From Nocardia fluminea (GTDB taxonomy: Bacteria > Actinomycetota > Actinomycetes > Mycobacteriales > Mycobacteriaceae): a stretch of 64,000 nucleotides of DNA. Positions within the stretch are counted from its first letter, which is position 1, and each line of letters begins with the position of its first letter. The notes beneath the pieces are model-generated. The model had not been told where the DNA came from, did not search any database, and saw only the letters and a program-made list of their open reading frames with translations. Shown one piece after another: positions 38,033 to 46,321 of this stretch. The translations under genes were made by a program, and so were the position numbers. The stretch covers positions 62,001 to 126,000 of the forward strand of contig NZ_PJMW01000002.1 of assembly GCF_002846365.1 (NCBI RefSeq), given 5' to 3'.

Positions 38033-38889
38033 TGTATCGCCTGCCCGCTCCGCCGCGTGGTGCCGTTCCGGTGCCACGCGGTGGAAGCGGGCCCGCGCTG
38101 ATCGCGGTCGCCCACGGCAGCCGTGACCCGCGTTCGGCGGCCACGATGGCGGCTGTCGTCGCCGAAGTAGCCGCTGCCCGGCCCGATATTCCGGTCCGGC
38201 TGGCTTTTCTGGATCTGAGCACTCCCTCGGTGGACGAGGTGGTCGACGACCTCGCCGGCCGAGGCCACACCGATGTGATCGTCGTTCCCCTCCTGCTGGG
38301 CAATGCTTTTCACGCCCGCGTCGATCTTCCGGCACTGCTCACCGAGGCGGGTCATCGTCATCCTCGGGTACGCCTCACCCAGGCGGCGGTCCTCGGCCCC
38401 GATCCGTTGCTCATCGCGGCGGTGGCCGATCGAGTCGCACTCTCGTGCCGCCTGCCCTCGCTTTCCACCCGGGTCACACCGTTGGTCCCGGCCTTTCCGG
38501 CCGCGTTCGCGGACGCCGCGGATCCGTTGAGTGATCCTCCGCTGGGGATCGCCGTCGCCGCTGTCGGCTCGCGCGATGCCGCGGCCAATCGGCGGACGGC
38601 GGTGGTGGCTCGACGGCTGGCCGCGGCGACCGGCTGCCCCACGGAAATGTGTTTCGCGACAGTCGAACCCGGTATCGAGCACGCGGTAGATCGGCTGCGG
38701 GCGCGCGGCGCCGAACGCATCGTCGTCGCACCGTGGTTCCTGGCGCCGGGGCTGCTCACCGACCGGCTGGTCGCCGCCGCACCCGAGGTCGTGCACGCCG
38801 AGGTCATCGGAGCGCACTCGGCGCTGGTCGACGTGATCTGGGCTCGATACGACACCTCCGTCGCCACCGAGCTCGTACTCTCCGCCTGA
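38032..38889 (+). CDS. Sirohydrochlorin chelatase (two CbiX-like halves)
   Basis: This 285-residue protein has two CbiX/SirB repeats: ALIAVAHGSRDPRSAATM with PLLLGNAFHARVDLP, then IAVAAVGSRDAAANRR with APWFLAPGLLTDRL. The first half keeps the catalytic His in AHGSRDP and in NAFHARVD. The second half has lost the first (AVGSRD). It inserts Fe(II) to form siroheme for SirA. The start ATG overlaps the cysN stop, and it is the Rv2393 (Che1) counterpart. It is the last gene of the operon. Confidence 0.93.
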   Translation: MYRLPAPPRGAVPVPRGGSGPALIAVAHGSRDPRSAATMAAVVAEVAAARPDIPVRLAFLDLSTPSVDEVVDDLAGRGHTDVIVVPLLLGNAFHARVDLPALLTEAGHRHPRVRLTQAAVLGPDPLLIAAVADRVALSCRLPSLSTRVTPLVPAFPAAFADAADPLSDPPLGIAVAAVGSRDAAANRRTAVVARRLAAATGCPTEMCFATVEPGIEHAVDRLRARGAERIVVAPWFLAPGLLTDRLVAAAPEVVHAEVIGAHSALVDVIWARYDTSVATELVLSA

Positions 38890-39143
38890 TTTCAGCGGGT
38901 CCGGGCTGGGTGCCACCCGGCTGCGCGATTCCAGGCGTTGCCGCGCACGTGGCTCGAGCCTCACTCGATCCGGGACGTGAGCGCGGCGGTCCCGATGCGC
39001 ATATTCGGTTCCGCGACACCCTCGGATTCACTCCTGGTCGGCATGCCGCTGCCTTCGCGACCAGGTCACCGATCACACATGTGCGTAGCGGTCACCATCC
39101 CTTCTCGGCGATCCCCGTCACACGTCTCACTCCCGCTCGAGCC
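38890..39143. other. Intergenic region
   Basis: About 250 bp lies between the chelatase stop and the copper-type promoter. I see no gene, terminator or repeat of note. Confidence 0.5.
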
Positions 39144-39171
39144 TTTACTACATACCCCCTAGGGGTATATG
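39144..39171 (+). promoter_or_regulatory. Promoter with CsoR-type copper operator
   Basis: TTTACT (39144-39149) and TATATG (39166-39171), 16 bp apart, look like -35 and -10 elements. Between them ATACCCC-CTA-GGGGTAT (39152-39168) has 7-bp perfect arms. CsoR-family copper repressors bind TACCCC/GGGGTA palindromes, and the overlap with the -10 would give repression released by Cu(I). Confidence 0.75.
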
Positions 39172-39207
39172 TTCGTATCAACGCACCACGAACAGAGAGG
39201 CGAAACG

Positions 39208-40200
39208 ATGACCACCACCGCCCACACCGGACACACCACACACGTCAACGCAGCAGCCCAGCCCGGTCGCGCCGAAATCACCGCACACGTCGAACACGGC
39301 AGCCATACCGAACACGGCAGCCATGCGGCACATAGCGGCGGTGCGCACGCACCCCACGACAGTCACGCACTTCGGGGCCGTGCACAGGAAGGACACGACG
39401 ATCACGCCGAGCACGGCGGTGGGGCGCACGCCGACCACAGCGCACACGCCGGTCACGATGCGGGTCTGCCCGGGGGCTTGCGGATTACGCAGGACGGATA
39501 CACGCTCGACCTCGACACCACGATCGCCGAGCCGGGGCGGATCGACTTCCGATTCCGGATTCTCGGCCCGGACGGGTCGGCGGTCACCGAGTTCGACGCG
39601 ATCCACGATCGTGAACTGCACCTCATCGTGGCGCGGCGCGAATTGACCGGGTTCTGGCATGTACACCCGCAACGGGAAGCGGACGGCACCTGGGTGATTC
39701 AGCTGGATCTACCCGAGGCCGGGGCATACCGGGTGTTCACCGATATCGCACCGCGCGCACTCGGCCGCACCATCACCCTCGGCGCCGATCTGGCGATCGC
39801 GGGACACTATGCGCCACAACCGGTTCCGGTAGCCGACCGCGCCACCGAGGTCGACGGCTACGAGGTGCGCGTGGACGGCGAGTTGCGCACGGAAGGCGAT
39901 CTACTGACGCTCACCGTGCACAAGAACGGCGAGCCGGTCACGGATCTGCAACCGTACCTGGCGGCTTTCGGCCACCTCGTAATCCTGCGCGCAGGAGATC
40001 TCGCGTACGTGCACGTCCATCCCAACGGCGAACCCGGCGACGGAATCACGCCCTCGGGTCCCGAAGTCACCTTCCACACCGCAGTTCCGGGTCCAGGCAC
40101 CTACCGCTTGTTCCTCGACTTCAAGCACAACGATGTCGTCCGGACCGCCGCGTTCACCCTCACCACCACACCCCAGCAGACACACGAACACCAGCATTGA
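39208..40200 (+). CDS. His-rich, probably copper-binding protein
   Basis: In this 330-residue protein, residues 1-88 carry about 19 His in H-x2-H and H-x-x-H steps (HVEHGSHTEHGSHAAH, GHDDHAEH). Two beta-sandwich-like domains follow, each with an HVHP motif (FWHVHPQ, AYVHVHPNGE), and the protein ends HEHQH. No signal peptide or membrane segment is seen, so it is probably cytoplasmic unless exported by another route. The start ATG 39208 has GAGAGG upstream. The CsoR-like operator directly in front implies copper induction and a role in copper sequestration. No csoR, copA or copZ is nearby. The domain family is not firmly recognised. Confidence 0.75.
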   Translation: MTTTAHTGHTTHVNAAAQPGRAEITAHVEHGSHTEHGSHAAHSGGAHAPHDSHALRGRAQEGHDDHAEHGGGAHADHSAHAGHDAGLPGGLRITQDGYTLDLDTTIAEPGRIDFRFRILGPDGSAVTEFDAIHDRELHLIVARRELTGFWHVHPQREADGTWVIQLDLPEAGAYRVFTDIAPRALGRTITLGADLAIAGHYAPQPVPVADRATEVDGYEVRVDGELRTEGDLLTLTVHKNGEPVTDLQPYLAAFGHLVILRAGDLAYVHVHPNGEPGDGITPSGPEVTFHTAVPGPGTYRLFLDFKHNDVVRTAAFTLTTTPQQTHEHQH

Positions 40201-40247
40201 TTCGAGGGGGTGACACAGCACCCCACCGACCCCGCCAGATCGGACCC

Positions 40248-40277
40248 AGCGCCGCTACCTACACCGGTAGCGGCGCT
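40248..40277 (+). terminator. Intrinsic terminator after the His-rich gene
   Basis: A perfect 12-bp stem (agcgccgctacc) has a 6-nt loop, 48 bp past the stop. Confidence 0.8.
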
Positions 40278-40358
40278 GTCGCCGCATTCAGGGAGGGCAC
40301 ACCACCTCGCGAGCGACGAGTCCCCTCGCATCAGAATTGAATTCGCCCACGACAGTGC

Positions 40359-40380
40359 GCCTGGCCGGAGCCGGCCAGGC
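40359..40380 (-). terminator. Hairpin after tetR
   Basis: A 10-bp inverted repeat gcctggccgg has a 2-nt centre and directly follows the tetR stop on the minus strand. It is a likely terminator facing the one at 40248-40277. Confidence 0.6.
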
Positions 40381-41012
40381 TAGCTTTCGCTCGGCGCGTC
40401 GGAGAGCAAACGGGTCGCGATGGTGCGGGCCGCTTCGACACGGCCCGAATCACCGGTCTGGCGGGCGATATTGGCGGCACTCATGATCGCGTCGAGTTCG
40501 AAGACCAGCAGGTCAGGATCGGCGTCAACGAGTTCTCCCATGGCCCTGGCCTTGCGGACCTCATCGGCCAGGAAGGACAGCCAGTCGTCATGGTCGGCGA
40601 CGACGGCGTCGCGCACAGGGCCGGGTTTGCTGCTGAATTCGGTGAGCGTGGCCACCCGGAAGCAGCCGCCCGGGAAGGGAGGGTTCTCGATGTGGGCGAA
40701 CCAGCTTTCGACCATCGCTCGAACCCGATTCCCGCCGCGCGGCACGCGCAGGCCGGGTGCGATGACCCGTTCGATGAAGATGTCGCGCCCCGCCTGGACG
40801 GCAGCGAGCTGGAGTGCCTCTTTGGTGCCGAAGAGGGTGGCGATGCCGCTCTTGCTGATGCCGAGGTCGATGGCGAGCCGGCCGATACTGAGCCCGTCGA
40901 GACCCTCTACGGAGGCGAGTTCCGCGGCTCGACGAGCGATGGTGGCGCGTGCACGCGCGCCCTTGGCCAGCCGCTGATCGCTCGGTTCCGTCAACTGGGT
41001 CATGTGCTTCAT
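40380..41012 (-). CDS. TetR-family regulator of the MFS pump
   Basis: This 210-residue protein has the DNA-binding region ATIARRAAELASVEGLDGLSIGRLAIDLGISKSGIATLFGTKEAL (about 22-66) and a TetR_C domain containing PPFPGGCFRVATLTEF. It starts at ATG 41012, with GGTGGA 6 nt upstream. It is divergent from an MFS exporter, with two GAACGATCG boxes in the shared promoter. It most likely represses itself and the exporter. Confidence 0.9.
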   Translation of the reverse strand: MKHMTQLTEPSDQRLAKGARARATIARRAAELASVEGLDGLSIGRLAIDLGISKSGIATLFGTKEALQLAAVQAGRDIFIERVIAPGLRVPRGGNRVRAMVESWFAHIENPPFPGGCFRVATLTEFSSKPGPVRDAVVADHDDWLSFLADEVRKARAMGELVDADPDLLVFELDAIMSAANIARQTGDSGRVEAARTIATRLLSDAPSES

Positions 41013-41037
41013 TGTTCCACCACGGGGTTGCAAAGGC

Positions 41038-41053
41038 GAACGATCGGTCGTAC
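41038..41053. promoter_or_regulatory. TetR operator, copy 1
   Basis: The box begins gaacgatcg, 26 bp upstream of tetR. It shares that 9-mer with the better palindrome at 41064-41079. Confidence 0.5.
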
Positions 41054-41063
41054 TTTTATTCAC

Positions 41064-41079
41064 GAACGATCGTACGTTC
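41064..41079. promoter_or_regulatory. TetR operator, copy 2
   Basis: The 16-bp near-palindrome has GAACG/CGTTC arms and lies 27 bp before the MFS start, between the divergent genes. Confidence 0.65.
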
Positions 41080-41105
41080 TTTTTTCTCCCCCAGAAGGAC
41101 TCCGC

Positions 41106-42524
41106 ATGACCGACGTGTCAGCTCGGCCCGAAGATCCGCTCAGCACAACCACTCCCGACACCAGCGCCGCAGGCCGCACCCTCGCGGTCGCCGCGGGCGC
41201 GGCATTCATCGCCTTCCTCGACCTCTCCGTCGTCAACATCGCGTTCCCGACGATCGCCCTGAGCTATCCGGGCACCTCCACCGGCACGCTGACCTGGATC
41301 GTCAGCGGCTACGCGATCGCGTTCGCGGCACTGCTCACCCCGGCGGGGCGCATCGCCGACGCACTGGGCCGCGGACGCCTGTTCGCCCTGGCACTGGCCG
41401 GATTCGCCGTCACCTCGCTGCTGTGCGGGCTCGCGCCCGGCGCGGACTGGCTCATCGCCGGACGGGTCCTGCAGGGCATCGCGGCGGCGTTCATGGTGCC
41501 GGCGGCACTCGGGCTGGTCCTGGAGGCCACACCGCGCGCGAAGATCGGCGCCGCTATCGGCGCCTGGTCGGCCGCGGGCGGCTTCGCGGCGGTGGTAGGC
41601 CCCGCGTTGGGTGGCGCGCTGGTCGAAGGGTTCGGCTGGCGTGCGGTCTTCCTGATCAATGTGCCGATCGCGGTGGCGCTGATCGTGCCGGGCCTGCGGC
41701 TGCCCGGCGGCGACCAGGGCTCTCGCGAGGCGACGCTGCCCGATCCGCTCGGCACGCTCGCCGTCGCCATCGGCCTCGGCGCGATCGTCGCGGCCGTCAC
41801 CGAAGGCCAGTCCTGGGGTTGGTCCGCACCCGGCACGCTCGTCGCGCTGCTCGGCGGTCTCACGCTGACGGCCTTCGCGCTGATGCGCTCCCGTCGGCAC
41901 GCCAACCCCGCTATCGCCGTATCACTTTGGCGCGAACGGCAATTCGCGGTGGCCAACGCCGGTTCGTTCCTGTTCGGCGCTTCGATGTTCGCGTGGCTGC
42001 TGGCCGGTCCGCTGTTCCTCGACGCGATCTGGGGCTACTCCGTCCTCGAATCGGCGGCGGCACTGACCGTCGGCGCCGTGGCCTCGATGGTGACCGCGGT
42101 TGTCACCGGGCGGATCACGACGCCGTCGGGCCAGCGGTGGGTGGGCGTGCTCGGTGCGCTGATGTCGACCGCCGCGCTGGTCTGGATGAGCACCGACGCC
42201 TTCGGGCCCGAACCCGCGCTGTGGACGGCGTGGATTCCGGCGGGCGTCCTCGGCGGCGGTGGAATCGGCATCGTCGTGACGGTATTCGGCACGGCCGCAG
42301 CGAGTTCGGTTCCACCGCAACAGTTCGCGGCCGGAATCGGGATGAATCTCACCGCTCGGCAAGTAGGCGGAGCGCTCGGCATCGCCGTACTGGCGGCCAT
42401 CTTCTCGGCGACATCCGACGACCCGCTTCGGGGCTTCCACCTGCTGTTCGCCGTGTGCGCTGCCATCAATTTCGCTGTCGCCCTGCTGCTCGCCGTGCCA
42501 TCACGGGCTCGTTCGACCGACTGA
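41106..42524 (+). CDS. MFS drug-type exporter (DHA2, 14 helices)
   Basis: This 472-residue proton-coupled exporter carries the motif A-like segment GRIADALGRGRLF after helix 2, motif C-like GPALGGALVEGFGWRAVFLINVP, and about 14 hydrophobic helices, characteristic of the DHA2 (QacA/EmrB) family. The substrate is unknown; toxic organics are usual. The ATG was chosen at 41106 just after the operator region. The SGNH hydrolase gene starts 14 bp downstream in the same operon. Confidence 0.9.
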   Translation: MTDVSARPEDPLSTTTPDTSAAGRTLAVAAGAAFIAFLDLSVVNIAFPTIALSYPGTSTGTLTWIVSGYAIAFAALLTPAGRIADALGRGRLFALALAGFAVTSLLCGLAPGADWLIAGRVLQGIAAAFMVPAALGLVLEATPRAKIGAAIGAWSAAGGFAAVVGPALGGALVEGFGWRAVFLINVPIAVALIVPGLRLPGGDQGSREATLPDPLGTLAVAIGLGAIVAAVTEGQSWGWSAPGTLVALLGGLTLTAFALMRSRRHANPAIAVSLWRERQFAVANAGSFLFGASMFAWLLAGPLFLDAIWGYSVLESAAALTVGAVASMVTAVVTGRITTPSGQRWVGVLGALMSTAALVWMSTDAFGPEPALWTAWIPAGVLGGGGIGIVVTVFGTAAASSVPPQQFAAGIGMNLTARQVGGALGIAVLAAIFSATSDDPLRGFHLLFAVCAAINFAVALLLAVPSRARSTD

Positions 42525-42538
42525 CCGAGGAGATCGAT

Positions 42539-43234
42539 ATGTCTTCCAGCACGCCACTATCCCTGCGATTCCCAGCAGAGGCCGATGACCCGCTGGTCCT
42601 GGCGCCGGAGCGGACCGCCGCACTGCTCGCGGGGGCACCATGGCAGCGTTTCGCAGTGCTCGGCGATTCCATCGCCGCAGGCACCGGCGATCCAAGTCCC
42701 GGATACGCACCCATCGGTTGGGCCGATCGAGTCGCGGCGGCGCTCACGGCGGTGAATCCCGCACTCGTCTATCGCAATACCGGCCGAATCGGTGCGACCA
42801 GCGACCAGGTGCTCGATCGGCAGCTCGCCGAAACAGTGGAGTTCGCACCGGATCTCGTACATCTCAGTTGCGGTGGCAACGATCTGTTCACCGCGGGCGG
42901 CGACGTCGATCGACTGCACCGGAATCTGTCGACGATCCTCACCGCGCTGGCGGCCACCGGGGCACAGCTGTCGCTGTTCACGGTGGCCGACGTGTGGTCC
43001 GTCGAGCGGATGGCTCCGATGCGAGCGATGCGGCCGCAGATGATCGCACTCAACGAGGTGGTGCGGGCCGTAGCCGCCGAATTCGGCGCCGTGCTCACCG
43101 AATTCTGGAATCACCCGCTGCGGTCGCGACCCGAGTTGATGAGCGTGGATCTCATCCACTTCACCACCAGCGGGCACGCTGTCGTGGCCAGTGAGGTGGT
43201 CAGGTCGCTGGCCACGCTCATCGACAGGACGTAA
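42539..43234 (+). CDS. SGNH/GDSL hydrolase
   Basis: This 231-residue SGNH-fold esterase has block I FAVLGDSIAAG with the nucleophile Ser (about residue 44), block III GGND, and block V DLIHFTTSGH with the catalytic Asp and His. No signal peptide is present, so it acts in the cytoplasm. It is co-transcribed with the MFS pump and may modify the pump's substrate or the inducer; this is inference. Confidence 0.88.
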   Translation: MSSSTPLSLRFPAEADDPLVLAPERTAALLAGAPWQRFAVLGDSIAAGTGDPSPGYAPIGWADRVAAALTAVNPALVYRNTGRIGATSDQVLDRQLAETVEFAPDLVHLSCGGNDLFTAGGDVDRLHRNLSTILTALAATGAQLSLFTVADVWSVERMAPMRAMRPQMIALNEVVRAVAAEFGAVLTEFWNHPLRSRPELMSVDLIHFTTSGHAVVASEVVRSLATLIDRT

Positions 43235-43303
43235 TGGGAGGCGGGGCGGTCGACAGGATCGCCCTGCCCACGCCCTCCGCCCAGTCGGCAACTTGTGCGG
43301 CGC

Positions 43304-44242
43304 TCAGCTGTTGTCGAGTACCAGTCGAGTGCCGAGCGCTACAAGTTCCGATCTCACCTCGGTAGGACCGGTCACCTCCACGTCGCCACCCCAGCCCGCC
43401 AGCTGCCGGGCGACCATCTTTGCGGTGTCGGCGGTGATCTGGGCTCGCACCCGACCGTCCGGGGCTGGGCCGAGCAGGGTGCAGTTGCGTCCCTGCTGGT
43501 CGGCCAGAATGGGGGCGAGATCAGCGGAGACGAGAACTGTCGCGGAAACGGCGGCGCGCCGGCCCTCCATCTGCTCGACGATCCGAGACCACTCCGCGTG
43601 CAGATCGAAATCGGCCGGCCGGTCGGCTGTTTCATCAAGAGTGACGACCTCGGCGACCCGGTCCAGACGGAAGGTTCGCTGCCCCCGGTCGGTGCCCGCG
43701 ATGAGATACCAGACCGTTTCCTTCTCGACCAGCCCCCACGGATCGATGGTGCGGACCGTGCGCTCGCCCTTCCGCAAGTATTCGATGCGCACGCGGCGAC
43801 GATCCACCACCGCGCGCCGGAGCGCGTCTAGTACAGCGGGGGCTTGCGGGTCGGGGCGACCCCACCGGGCCGGATCGACGACAACAGCATCGGCTGCGGC
43901 GGCCGCATCGGCGCGGAAAGTGTGCGGGAGAGCCCGCACGAGTTTGCGAAGGGCCGACTTCAGTTCGGGGGCGGCCTGTGCCGCGGGCCCCGCGAGCAAG
44001 AACAACGCCCTGGTCTCCCCCGCCGTCAGTCCGGACAGATCTGTCCGCGCGCCGCCGATCAGCGACCAACCGCCCCCGCGACCCGATTGTGGGTAGACCG
44101 GGATGCCCGCCGTTGACAAGGCCTCCAGGTCACGCCGGGCCGTCGCCACCGACACTTCGAGCTCGGCCGCGACCTCGGCGGCTGTCACCCGCCCGCGCGC
44201 CTGCATCAACAACAGGGTGGCTACCAATCTGTCCGCTCGCAT
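43304..44242 (-). CDS. WYL-domain (YafY-type) transcription regulator
   Basis: This 312-residue protein has an N-terminal DeoR-like helix-turn-helix (GRVTAAEVAAELEVSVATARRDLEALSTAGIPVYPQ) and a central WYL domain (RIEYLRKGERTVRTIDPWGLVEKETVWYLIAG). It ends with a WCX-like C-terminal part. The ligand is unknown. It is divergent from a VOC protein, with a perfect 11-bp-arm palindrome between them. Confidence 0.92.
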   Translation of the reverse strand: MRADRLVATLLLMQARGRVTAAEVAAELEVSVATARRDLEALSTAGIPVYPQSGRGGGWSLIGGARTDLSGLTAGETRALFLLAGPAAQAAPELKSALRKLVRALPHTFRADAAAAADAVVVDPARWGRPDPQAPAVLDALRRAVVDRRRVRIEYLRKGERTVRTIDPWGLVEKETVWYLIAGTDRGQRTFRLDRVAEVVTLDETADRPADFDLHAEWSRIVEQMEGRRAAVSATVLVSADLAPILADQQGRNCTLLGPAPDGRVRAQITADTAKMVARQLAGWGGDVEVTGPTEVRSELVALGTRLVLDNS

Positions 44243-44261
44243 ACTCGGTAATTCTGCCGAA

Positions 44262-44288
44262 CAAAGTGCTCATGCGGTGAGCACTTTG
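44262..44288. promoter_or_regulatory. Palindromic operator between WYL regulator and VOC gene
   Basis: The perfect inverted repeat caaagtgctca-tgcgg-tgagcactttg has 11-bp arms. It lies 20 bp from the regulator start and 49 bp from the VOC gene, the expected self- and target-operator. Confidence 0.8.
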
Positions 44289-44336
44289 GCTGGCAGAGTC
44301 GTTGTCATACCGAAGCGACAACCGAATGGAGCAGAC

Positions 44337-44747
44337 ATGCTGCGCGGAATGGCCACCACCACCTACTACGCCGACGATCTCACCGCCGCCAAGGACTGGT
44401 ACAGCGAATTCCTCGGCATCGCGCCGTACTACGAGGTTCCCGGGGGGTACTACGAGTTCCGGCTCGGGCCGATCCAGGCCGAGCTGGGCATCATCAACCG
44501 CGCGTACGCCCCGGCGGGCGCACACAACGCGCCGGGCGGAGGCGGCGTGGTGTTCTGGCAGGTCGACGACCTCGCGGCCACGTTCGCCCGGTTGCTCGAG
44601 CTCGGTGCCACCGAGTACGAGCCGATCACCGAACGCGGCGAGGGCACGGGGTTCGCGACCGCCGCGGTGCTGGACCCGTTCGGCAATGTGCTCGGGATCA
44701 TGGCGAACCCGCACTATGTGGCGATGACCGCGGCGGTGCCTGCCTAG
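44337..44747 (+). CDS. VOC (glyoxalase/dioxygenase-fold) protein
   Basis: This 136-residue single-unit VOC protein contains ADDLTAAKDWYSEFLG at the start and the C-terminal VLDPFGNVLGIMANP strand typical of glyoxalase/bleomycin-resistance folds. Metal ligands are only partly evident (Glu in YYEFRLG), so catalytic type is uncertain. It is probably controlled by the divergent WYL regulator. Confidence 0.85.
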   Translation: MLRGMATTTYYADDLTAAKDWYSEFLGIAPYYEVPGGYYEFRLGPIQAELGIINRAYAPAGAHNAPGGGGVVFWQVDDLAATFARLLELGATEYEPITERGEGTGFATAAVLDPFGNVLGIMANPHYVAMTAAVPA

Positions 44748-44791
44748 TCGATCCGGCCGAACCCACGTTCAGGGTGCGGCGCCGGTGATAC

Positions 44792-45622
44792 TCAGACGAA
44801 CCAGCGCTCGAGGACGGTGGCGACGCCGTCCTCGCTGACGTCACCGGTCACCTCGTCTGCCAGGGCGATCACCTCGTCGGGTGAGCCGGCCATCGCCACC
44901 GAATGTGCTGCCCAGCGCAACATCTCGCGGTCGTTGAAGCCGTCACCGATAGCCAAGGTCGCGTCGGCCTCGACGCCGAGGAGCAGCCGAAGCTTCTCCA
45001 GCGCCCATCCCTTGGAAACACCACGCCGGGAAACGGTGAGCCAGGGGCCGTACTCGCCGTGCACCCACGACGCCTCGGGAACGTCGAACGTTTCCAGCAG
45101 GCGCAGCATTTCGTCGGGGGTGCCGTCGGGCCACCAACCGTTGAGTCGCGGGGTCGGCACACTGCTCAATGTTCGGTGGTCGACGAGCTGGAAGTCGCCG
45201 ATCGAGAACTCCCCCGGCCCGTGCCCCGTCGCCCAGGTGCCGACGCCCACCTGTTCCGCGGCGAAGATCATCGCCGGAAACAGTGCGCGCAGCGCGAGCA
45301 CAGCAGGTCCCGGATCGAACGACTGGACCGCGACCGGCTCGCCACGCGCAACGTCGATGTGCACAGCACCGTTGGAACACAACGCATGTCCCTCGGCGAG
45401 GCCGAGCTCGCTGAGCACCGGCCGCGTGGTGAGCACCGTCCGCCCGGTGGTCACCACCACATGCGAACCCGCCGCCACCGCCGCCGCCACCGCCGCGCCC
45501 ACCCGCGCGCTGATACCGACCCCCGTCGCCAGCAAGGTCCCGTCAACATCGAGCGCAATCAGCTTCGGCGCTCCCCCAGCTAAACCCACCGCCTCATTGT
45601 GCCCGCCCCCACCGACACCCAT
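44792..45622 (-). CDS. HAD-family (Cof-type) phosphatase
   Basis: The HAD motif I LIALDVDGTLLATG (with the nucleophile Asp), motif II TTGRT and motif IV AIGDGFNDREML are all present, with a C2-type cap between. This places it with Cof-like sugar-phosphate or nucleotide phosphatases. It has 276 residues from ATG 45622, but the N-terminal 15 residues are Gly-rich and a GTG at 45589 with a GAGGCG site may be the real start. It stands alone. Confidence 0.85.
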   Translation of the reverse strand: MGVGGGGHNEAVGLAGGAPKLIALDVDGTLLATGVGISARVGAAVAAAVAAGSHVVVTTGRTVLTTRPVLSELGLAEGHALCSNGAVHIDVARGEPVAVQSFDPGPAVLALRALFPAMIFAAEQVGVGTWATGHGPGEFSIGDFQLVDHRTLSSVPTPRLNGWWPDGTPDEMLRLLETFDVPEASWVHGEYGPWLTVSRRGVSKGWALEKLRLLLGVEADATLAIGDGFNDREMLRWAAHSVAMAGSPDEVIALADEVTGDVSEDGVATVLERWFV

Positions 45623-45700
45623 TCCGGTTTCAGTACCAGCGCTCTCAGCGACCGGTCCGAGGCGAACGTACCGCCGTGGCCGCAGACAGCGAGACTCGCT

Positions 45701-45917
45701 GATGGCGTTCGCCCAGGCGCTCGGCCGGATGCACGCCGCGACCGTCGGCCGCGAACCCGACTTCGTCGCCCTGATGCGCCGGGTCGACTCCGCCCATCGC
45801 GTCGACGGAATCGCCCAGCAGGCGCAGGCCGCCATCGCCGCCGGTACGAACCGTATGGGCGCGGCCGATGTCAGCAGCACACCCGCCGATACTGCGGCCC
45901 AGCTGCATCAGCGATAG
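45701..45917 (+). pseudogene. Possible gene remnant
   Basis: The plus-strand frame MAFAQALGRMHAATVGREPDFVALMRR continues for 72 codons with strong G/C third positions and a protein-like, helical composition, but there is no upstream domain in frame. It resembles an internal piece of a kinase-like (APH-fold) protein, which is only an impression. It lies between the HAD gene and the duplicated Hsp70 tail. It may be a fragment left from rearrangement. Confidence 0.3.
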
Positions 45918-45963
45918 GCCCCGCAATTGCGATGGAGACGGCAGCCTGGGCGCGACCCATGAT

Positions 45964-46135
45964 CAGCGGCGTGAGCCACCACCCCCGCCAGTGGAGCCGC
46001 CTGACGATGCGCCGCCTTTGGAGCCTCCCGAGGACCCGCCGCCGGAGGATGCACCGCCGTTGGATCCGCCGCTGGCGGATACACCACCCCCCGATGCACC
46101 GCCGCTTGACGCGCCACCACCGGACGCCGTCGATT
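45964..46135 (-). repeat. Duplicated 3' tail of the Hsp70-like gene
   Basis: On the minus strand this segment codes for a Gly/Ser tail, SGGSKGGASSGGSTGGGGG-SRR and stop, almost the same as the end of the Hsp70-like gene at 46322. Upstream in this frame there is a stop (at about 46138), so the copy has no gene body. It is about 170 bp. The spacing between copies holds about 180 bp of unrelated sequence. Confidence 0.75.
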
Positions 46136-46321
46136 ACGACCAGGACTATCGCCTGGGCAGGGAGGCAACGCTCCGCAACAGAAGCCACCTGACCGCGGAC
46201 AAACAATCATGTGGGCGCGGCCCGAAGCCAGCAGTCACTGCCACCCCACCTCACACCGCGACAGGGCCGCGTCAACAGCGAACACTCTGATGAGGCGCGG
46301 CCGTACGAGCGCGGCCGATGG

